Source of the DNA: Candidatus Nitrosopumilus sp.
GTDB lineage: Archaea > Thermoproteota > Nitrososphaeria > Nitrososphaerales > Nitrososphaeraceae
NCBI GenBank assembly: GCA_013694585.1
Contig: JACDCB010000186.1
Coordinates: forward strand, 1 to 47,308
Reading direction: 5' to 3'
Length of the DNA stretch: 47,308 bases
In this document: positions 42,275 to 47,308 of the stretch, piece after piece
How positions within the stretch are numbered: the stretch's first letter is position 1
Layout: every line of letters starts with the position of its first letter
Notes under the pieces: generated by a model
Database searches by the model: none
Seen by the model: the letters and a program-made list of their open reading frames with translations, nothing else
Told to the model about the DNA's origin: nothing
Program-made: the position numbers and the translations under genes

Positions 42275-43687
42275 GTGTCAAATGATTTAGATAGACTCTT
42301 CAAGCTTGACAATGAACCAACTTTTGTTATTTTGGAAACAAATATGCACCCATTTGATATATTCAAGAGGCTAAGTTATGAGTTCAGTGATCTTTTCATT
42401 TTTGAATCATTAGAAGGACCCCAGGAATTGGTCGAATCCTCGATTATGGGTTTTGGTCCTAAATACAAAATTAAATGCAATACTAATATGTTACTAGTAT
42501 ATAAGAATGATAGGATTATAAGGAAAATTTCGATCACAGACCCTCTGGACACATTAAAAAATTGTTTTCCAATAATTAGTAATAAAGATTACAGATACGT
42601 TGGAGGACTAGTGGGCTATTTTTGCTATGAGGCAATAAAATACTGGGAGAAAATCAATGTCAAAAGTAAGATATCATTTCCCCTGCTTGAATTTGGGTAT
42701 TTTGATGATGGTTTAGTGTACGATCACACAAAAAAGAGACTTGAATATTTTTTTTACGAAAAATCAAGAATCGAGACAATTAGAAAGATTGTGAAAGGCA
42801 AAAGTAAATTAACAAGAAAGCATGATTCAACATTTTCACTGCCAAAGAGAAGTATGAAAAAAAAGTCATTTGAAAATAAAGTGAATCAGATCAAGGATCA
42901 TCTATCTGATGGAGATATCTTTCAAGCAGTATTATCAAAGAAAATAAAATTTACTTTTAAGGGAAACCCTCTGCAATTGTATGAGGAGCTCAGGAAAATT
43001 AATCCTTCTCCTTATATGTTTTACTATAAAACCGGTTCTAGGATTTTACTTGGATCCAGCCCCGAAATGTTGCTAAGGATTACAGGCGACCAAGTTGAGA
43101 CATACCCAATCGCGGGATCAAGACCGGTTTCTGAAAATAAAGAAATTACAGAACACCTGCGAAGAGAATTATTAAGAGATGAAAAAGAAATTGCCGAACA
43201 CACCATGTTGGTAGATTTAGCCCGAAATGATCTTGGAAAGGTATGTCAATTTGGGTCGGTTATTACTTCAGAATTGATGAAAGTAAAAAAGTTTAGCCAC
43301 ATTCAACATATTGTATCTCATGTCGAGGGTATTTTAGATCAAAAATATGATTCATTTGATGCATTTCGAGCTGTATTTCCAGCGGGTACCATATCAGGAG
43401 CTCCAAAAATTAGAGCGATGGAAATCATAAATGACCTTGAATCAGAAAGCAGAGGACCATATGCTGGTGCTGTAGGCTATTTTTCATTCAATCAATCTTG
43501 TGATTTTGCCATAACCATAAGGTCCATCTTTTTTAATAAGGAAAAGGCGTTTACACAGTCTGGGGCAGGAATTGTCATAGATTCTATACCTGATAAAGAA
43601 TATCAAGAAACTGAAGATAAATCCCACGCCATTCTATCAACATTAAAGGCGGTCGAAAAAACCGCTATTAAGGCTTCAATTAAGTAA
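42275..43687 (+). CDS. trpE: Anthranilate synthase component I
   Basis: A 470-residue chorismate-utilising enzyme. The N-terminal regulatory part (about 1-190) is followed by the catalytic domain: [40 protein letters not shown] (about 252-278), [17 protein letters not shown] (about 307-323), [13 protein letters not shown] and [18 protein letters not shown] (about 368-385), ending [19 protein letters not shown]. It makes anthranilate for tryptophan. PabB is the alternative, but [16 protein letters not shown] favours TrpE. No trpG is adjacent. The start is GTG at 42275. The end overlaps the convergent thrC by 12 bases. Confidence 0.88.
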   Translation: MSNDLDRLFKLDNEPTFVILETNMHPFDIFKRLSYEFSDLFIFESLEGPQELVESSIMGFGPKYKIKCNTNMLLVYKNDRIIRKISITDPLDTLKNCFPIISNKDYRYVGGLVGYFCYEAIKYWEKINVKSKISFPLLEFGYFDDGLVYDHTKKRLEYFFYEKSRIETIRKIVKGKSKLTRKHDSTFSLPKRSMKKKSFENKVNQIKDHLSDGDIFQAVLSKKIKFTFKGNPLQLYEELRKINPSPYMFYYKTGSRILLGSSPEMLLRITGDQVETYPIAGSRPVSENKEITEHLRRELLRDEKEIAEHTMLVDLARNDLGKVCQFGSVITSELMKVKKFSHIQHIVSHVEGILDQKYDSFDAFRAVFPAGTISGAPKIRAMEIINDLESESRGPYAGAVGYFSFNQSCDFAITIRSIFFNKEKAFTQSGAGIVIDSIPDKEYQETEDKSHAILSTLKAVEKTAIKASIK

Positions 43688-45022
43688 TTCACGAGGTGGT
43701 TTTGCATATTTATTAGATTTGAGCATATGATATTGAATTGCAATTGATGGATCCTTTTGCCTACCTGTTAATACTCCTACAACAATCTCATCTTTTTTTA
43801 TTAATTCTTTTTCACGTAACTTCATTATTCCGGCAGGGACAGATCCTGATGCCATTTCACAGTCAAATCCATTCAGCCCTACGATGGTCATTCCATCCAT
43901 CATATCTATGTCAGCTACCTGTTCTACGATACCATTCGTAAACTCGATTGTTCTCAGTGCTTTAATTATATTTGCAGGCTTTCCGATTTGAATTGCTGTT
44001 GCTTGTGTTTTAGGTACAATGTTTTTTTCTTGTTGTTTTTGATAGAATCGGTCAATTAGCTCTGTATTAACTTTTCCGGCGTTCCATTTTAGTTTGGTAT
44101 CCTCAAACAATCCATTTACTAGTTGATAAAAAGTATTTGCACCTGTAGCATTGACGACCAAAACGCGAGGTATCTTTTTTATCCATCCCCATTCGTAGAG
44201 CTCCATGAGCGCCTTACCACAACTGGATATATTTCCTAGAGCTCCCCCCGGATATACGATCCAGTCAGGTGGATTCCAATTAAGATATTCCATGATTCGA
44301 AATATTATAGTTTTTTGACCTTCAATCCTAAATGGATTCAAAGAGTTCACTGTATATCCGCCTTCTTTCGAGGCCATGGCTAAAGATAGCGATAAAGCAT
44401 CATCAAAATTGCCATCTACTTCAAGTACCTGAGCGCCAAACTGAAAGGCTTGACCAAGCTTTCCTGGAGCTATTTCACCTCTTGGGATGTAAACATCACA
44501 ATCAAATCCCTCATTTGAGGCGTACATGGAAGCAGATGCAGAAGTATTTCCGGTAGAGGCACAAACTATTTTCTTAACACTCAGTAACTTCGCATGTGTA
44601 ACTGCAGCAGCCATTCCATTATCCTTGAAAGACCCACTGGGGTTATAACCTTCAGGTTGAAGAAATAATTTGTTGGTGGGTAAATTAACATACTTTGCAA
44701 CCTTACTCATTTGGTAAGGTCTCGAAGATCTACCCTCTGATCCATCCAATGAGACCAAAAATTTTGAACATTCTTGCACGCTTTCAGTGTCAATGCCAAC
44801 AAAATTTAATAATTCTCTATATCGCCATACACCACTTTCATTGAAAATATTCCCTCCAAAATTGCGTCGTTGGTAAAATACTTCAATAAGATCTCTTTTT
44901 GGTACATCCAGATACTGTATATCTAGGAGAAAGCCGCATGAGCAGCGATAAATATCGTTATCTATGGAATATTCAATTCCGCAAGAAGGATTGATACATT
45001 TTTTTTTTGCTCTAAATTCCAT
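43676..45022 (-). CDS. thrC: Threonine synthase
   Basis: A 448-residue PLP enzyme converting O-phosphohomoserine to threonine. Residues 9-32 hold a small Cys-rich module (CINPSCG and CSCG) seen in many archaeal ThrC. The PLP lysine is in PEGYNPSGSFKDNGMAAAV (about 118-136), STGNTSASASMYA (about 152-164) follows, and the phosphate loop is VYPGGALGNISSCGKAL. Homoserine dehydrogenase is at 6773-7789. Homoserine kinase is not in the window. The coding end overlaps trpE by 12 bases tail to tail. Confidence 0.94.
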   Translation of the reverse strand: MEFRAKKKCINPSCGIEYSIDNDIYRCSCGFLLDIQYLDVPKRDLIEVFYQRRNFGGNIFNESGVWRYRELLNFVGIDTESVQECSKFLVSLDGSEGRSSRPYQMSKVAKYVNLPTNKLFLQPEGYNPSGSFKDNGMAAAVTHAKLLSVKKIVCASTGNTSASASMYASNEGFDCDVYIPRGEIAPGKLGQAFQFGAQVLEVDGNFDDALSLSLAMASKEGGYTVNSLNPFRIEGQKTIIFRIMEYLNWNPPDWIVYPGGALGNISSCGKALMELYEWGWIKKIPRVLVVNATGANTFYQLVNGLFEDTKLKWNAGKVNTELIDRFYQKQQEKNIVPKTQATAIQIGKPANIIKALRTIEFTNGIVEQVADIDMMDGMTIVGLNGFDCEMASGSVPAGIMKLREKELIKKDEIVVGVLTGRQKDPSIAIQYHMLKSNKYAKPPRELLN

Positions 45023-45078
45023 TCAGGTTTAAAGTTTAACGATTTAGATTTATAAACGTAAAATTGATATTATAATGT

Positions 45079-46035
45079 TTGTTAAATTCATGTAGGGAAT
45101 TCCAAGAACTTCTACATAGTGTATGCGAAAGGACGCCGGGGGAATCAATTTTACTATCTGGAGGATTAGATAGCAGTATCCTCCTTTTTTATATGCGTCC
45201 CAGAGAAGCCATAACAGTATCTATCGATCCATATTCTTCCGATTATCGATATTCCACTGTGGTCGCTAAGCATTATTCTAAAAATCATCACATTGTAATC
45301 CCAAGAATGGAAGAAATCTTGGAAAACTTGGAAGAACTGGTAAGGGACTTTAAGACATTCGACCCAATATTCTTAAAAAATAGCGTAGTACAGCTTTTAG
45401 GATTTAAAGAGGCTCTAAGGCTAAAGGTAAATTCGATTATTTTAGGGGATGGTGCAGATGAACTCTTTGGGGGCTATAACTTTCTGTGTAAATACCTAAA
45501 GTCTCCAGAGATTTTGCAATCAAAATTAGATGAAATAGCTCAAAATATGGAGTTTGTATCTTTTAAATTGTCAAAAAAATACTATCTCGGAATAACAACG
45601 CCGTTTCTTGACGATACGATCGTAAAGTTTAGTCAATCATTATCAGCAAATGATAAGATCGCCGTGCATAACGGGATAATTTATGGAAAATTCTTTTTGA
45701 GAAATTGTTTTAAAGAAATATTGGGGGACGAGATTGCTTGGAGAAGAAAAGAAGCGTTAGAAAGCGGATCAGGAATAAACAAGATTTTGCCATATTTAGA
45801 AAATTGTATTACCGATGAAGATTTTCTAGCCGGATTAAGCAAAGCAAAAAACGAAGGGGTTTTAATTAGAAATAAAGAGCACATGTTTTATTATCGAATA
45901 TATAGAGAATTTTTTGACGCACCAATTCATCAGATCTGTGATCAATCTGGAAAATCAAAAAGATGTCCTTCTTGTAACACTGTATTCATTTGGAATGGCA
46001 GCTTTTGTAAGACTTGCGGTGCTTACCCGGTATAA
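45079..46035 (+). CDS. Stand-alone asparagine synthetase-type domain with C-terminal zinc ribbon
   Basis: A 318-residue protein containing the ATP-pyrophosphatase half of asparagine synthase B. The PP-loop is ILLSGGLDSSILLF (24-37), ILGDGADELFGGYNF (about 120-134) is the second signature, and TTPFLDDTIVKFSQSL is conserved. There is no N-terminal glutaminase domain, so ammonia would have to come free or from a partner. A zinc ribbon with CPSC (about 295-298) and CKTC (about 311-314) closes the protein. Free ammonia as nitrogen source would suit an ammonia oxidiser. Amidation of another substrate is possible. The start is TTG at 45079. Confidence 0.85.
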   Translation: MLNSCREFQELLHSVCERTPGESILLSGGLDSSILLFYMRPREAITVSIDPYSSDYRYSTVVAKHYSKNHHIVIPRMEEILENLEELVRDFKTFDPIFLKNSVVQLLGFKEALRLKVNSIILGDGADELFGGYNFLCKYLKSPEILQSKLDEIAQNMEFVSFKLSKKYYLGITTPFLDDTIVKFSQSLSANDKIAVHNGIIYGKFFLRNCFKEILGDEIAWRRKEALESGSGINKILPYLENCITDEDFLAGLSKAKNEGVLIRNKEHMFYYRIYREFFDAPIHQICDQSGKSKRCPSCNTVFIWNGSFCKTCGAYPV

Positions 46036-46104
46036 ATATCAATTGTATGAAATGTAACCATTGAATATTGTCACTTCGGTTACAACAATGGAGAAAAATA
46101 CACC

Positions 46105-46112
46105 TTTATATA
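46105..46112 (+). promoter_or_regulatory. Possible TATA box for cdvB
   Basis: TTTATATA lies about 38 bases before the cdvB ATG. Transcription would start near 46134, leaving a 12-base leader. A purine-rich GGGAGAAGG just before the ATG could serve as a ribosome-binding site. Confidence 0.4.
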
Positions 46113-46146
46113 CAAAATTTTACATTGGGAGAAGGTATAAAAGTAA

Positions 46147-46809
46147 ATGTCTTTCAGCAACAAATGGATCAAACCACAAAATGAGATAAGCAATGTAGGT
46201 ATGAAACTATTAGAGAATATAAAACCCCCCTCGCCATTAAAACCTAGAATAGAAGAGGCACAAAAGAGGCTGCATTCTCAGATCGCAAAACTGGAAAGCA
46301 TGGCATCTAAGATGGACGAGAAAGACCAGGTCATATTTAAGAGGATTATTAGTGCGATGCAGAATCATGATAGTCAATATGCTAAAATCCTTTCTAATGA
46401 ATTATCACAAATCAGGAAAATGAATAAGATGATAACATCCGCAAAATTGGCATTAGAACAAATTCAACTTCGATTAAATACTATTACCGAGCTAGGCGAT
46501 GTCGTGGTTACTTTGAGTCCTGCAATGTCAGTAATAAAGAATATTCAGGGTGGATTGAATTCAATGATACCAGAAGCCGGACAGTCGTTTGGAAAGATCA
46601 CAGATATATTAAATGGTATCATGAATGATTCTGGACAAATACCAACAACGTCTGAGATTAATGGAAACACAAATACTGTAAGCGAAGATGCTTTGAAAAT
46701 AATAGAAGAAGCAAGTGCTATCGTAGAACAAAATATGAAGGACAAATTCCCTGATTTACCAAATACAGGATTAGATTCTAAAATCTCAGAAAGTAACTCG
46801 CTTTATTGA
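46147..46809 (+). CDS. cdvB: CdvB, ESCRT-III-like (Snf7-family) division protein
   Basis: A 220-residue helical protein with the ESCRT-III core. The first basic helix is PRIEEAQKRLHSQIAKLESMASKMDEKD (about 38-65). Helices through residue 115 (LSNELSQIRKMNKMITSAKLALEQIQLRL) follow, and a later segment (about 125-160) resembles Snf7 alpha-5. The C-terminal tail has KFPDLPNTG, which could be a MIM-type motif for the CdvC/Vps4 MIT domain. It polymerises on membranes to constrict the division neck. Nitrososphaerota carry several CdvB paralogues, and I cannot tell which this is. Confidence 0.88.
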   Translation: MSFSNKWIKPQNEISNVGMKLLENIKPPSPLKPRIEEAQKRLHSQIAKLESMASKMDEKDQVIFKRIISAMQNHDSQYAKILSNELSQIRKMNKMITSAKLALEQIQLRLNTITELGDVVVTLSPAMSVIKNIQGGLNSMIPEAGQSFGKITDILNGIMNDSGQIPTTSEINGNTNTVSEDALKIIEEASAIVEQNMKDKFPDLPNTGLDSKISESNSLY

Positions 46810-46831
46810 CATACGATAAACCATTACTATT

Positions 46832-47161
46832 TTAGAGTTCTACATCGTCAATGATGGCGTTCAGCCTCATTTTTATGCGGTAAATGGTAGGGTAGCTATA
46901 ACCACTTTCTCGATATTTTTTTATCATGATTTTCCAGTTTTTTAGCCTTACTTTAGCTTGCTTTTTTGTCAATAGTGCAGTCTCCTTCTTGACCAAGCTC
47001 TTGCGTCCGGGATTTAAGTAACCACCAACATTTGCCCGGTATCTATTATTTGCAAATCGAAGTCCAGATATTATAACATCAAGAGGTATTTTTTCGAAAT
47101 AACTTCTTATTTCATTATATTCAGATTTTAATGCGTAAAATTCAATTCTGTATTTCTTCAT
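46832..47161 (-). CDS. Hypothetical basic protein
   Basis: A 109-residue, Lys/Arg-rich protein (isoelectric point clearly basic). It begins MKKYRIEFYALKSEYNEIRS and has a central GGYLNPGRKSLVKKE turn and a helical end. Basic charge and size suggest nucleic-acid binding. No family is recognised. It is convergent with cdvB, 22 bases apart. Confidence 0.65.
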   Translation of the reverse strand: MKKYRIEFYALKSEYNEIRSYFEKIPLDVIISGLRFANNRYRANVGGYLNPGRKSLVKKETALLTKKQAKVRLKNWKIMIKKYRESGYSYPTIYRIKMRLNAIIDDVEL

Positions 47162-47308
47162 AAACCATTAACCACGACTATATTTCAAAATTCGAATTAT
47201 GAAATATCAATAGATACCTGTCTTAGAGAATGCGAAAACCGGAATAATTAATCCGATCGAGAAAGTCATTTATTTGAATCATCAATTGTGAAAATGGTTG
47301 TGCAAGCT

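Noticed and set aside
1-47308. CRISPR arrays, rRNA genes or additional tRNA genes
   Set aside because: No regularly spaced direct repeats, no rRNA-like segments and no second T-arm consensus with matching acceptor stem were found on reading both strands. Small box C/D or H/ACA guide RNAs cannot be excluded by eye.

Overview
The window is a 47.3 kb, AT-rich stretch of archaeal chromosome, dense with genes on both strands. The gene set points to an ammonia-oxidising-type archaeon of the Nitrososphaerota (Thaumarchaeota). It combines a CdvB/ESCRT-III division protein, TFB, eS24, eS25 and eS31 ribosomal proteins, Rpo6/RpoK, aRF1, aCPSF1, a DUF106 membrane insertase, F420 enzymes, and methylmalonyl-CoA mutase with MeaB as expected for a 3-hydroxypropionate/4-hydroxybutyrate cycle. 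The low GC content would fit a Nitrosocosmicus-like lineage better than Nitrososphaera, but that is only an inference. Many genes start with TTG or GTG.

Layout. 1-4.0 kb (minus): methylmalonyl-CoA mutase (cut by the window edge), MeaB, CofE and a SerB-like phosphatase. 4.3-9.1 kb: a TusA-like sulfur carrier abutting an O-phosphoserine-type cysteine synthase, thioredoxin reductase with a Lys-Glu repeat, homoserine dehydrogenase, and a PhoU-like protein overlapping tRNA-splicing endonuclease. 9.1-13 kb (minus): an unknown protein, a WecB-like epimerase, a four-helix membrane protein and a GalT-like protein. 13.2-20.2 kb: aRF1, phosphoglycerate mutase, a metallo-beta-lactamase nuclease with a PCNA-box-like tail, an F420-type luciferase-like oxidoreductase, a tandem-SDR protein and a small membrane protein. 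20.3-24.2 kb: diphthamide synthase (Dph6), SRP54, Pus10 and an HExxH protein. 24.2-24.8 kb (minus): eS31 and eS24.

24.87-26.23 kb is a clear insertion. It has 56-bp near-perfect terminal inverted repeats and an 8-bp target duplication (CTAAATCT). Only tiny genes and two hairpins lie inside, and no transposase. It sits between eS24 and the phosphoglycolate phosphatase-argS pair. 26.3-32.8 kb: phosphatase, ArgS, DUF106 insertase, TPR-winged helix protein, PurN, a TauE-type permease and a small membrane protein. 32.75-34.0 kb is a gene-poor region with a decayed frame and an 11-bp triplicate repeat. 34.0-40.3 kb is an information-processing cluster: UPF0147, aCPSF1, SRP19, PurS, tRNA-Thr(UGU), Gar1, an unusual TFB, eS25, a cyclophilin-like protein and RpoK. 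40.3-47.2 kb: glycerate kinase, DUF2203, TrpE, ThrC, a synthetase-only asparagine synthase with a zinc ribbon, CdvB and an unknown basic protein.

Functional links: purine synthesis (PurN, PurS); threonine, cysteine and tryptophan synthesis (Hom, ThrC, CysM, SerB-like, TrpE); F420 synthesis and use (CofE, luciferase-like enzyme); protein targeting (SRP54, SRP19, DUF106); RNA maturation (EndA, Pus10, Gar1, aCPSF1). The main candidates for something undescribed are the TIR-bounded element, the tandem-SDR protein, the TusA-CysM pair and the nuclease with a PIP-like tail.
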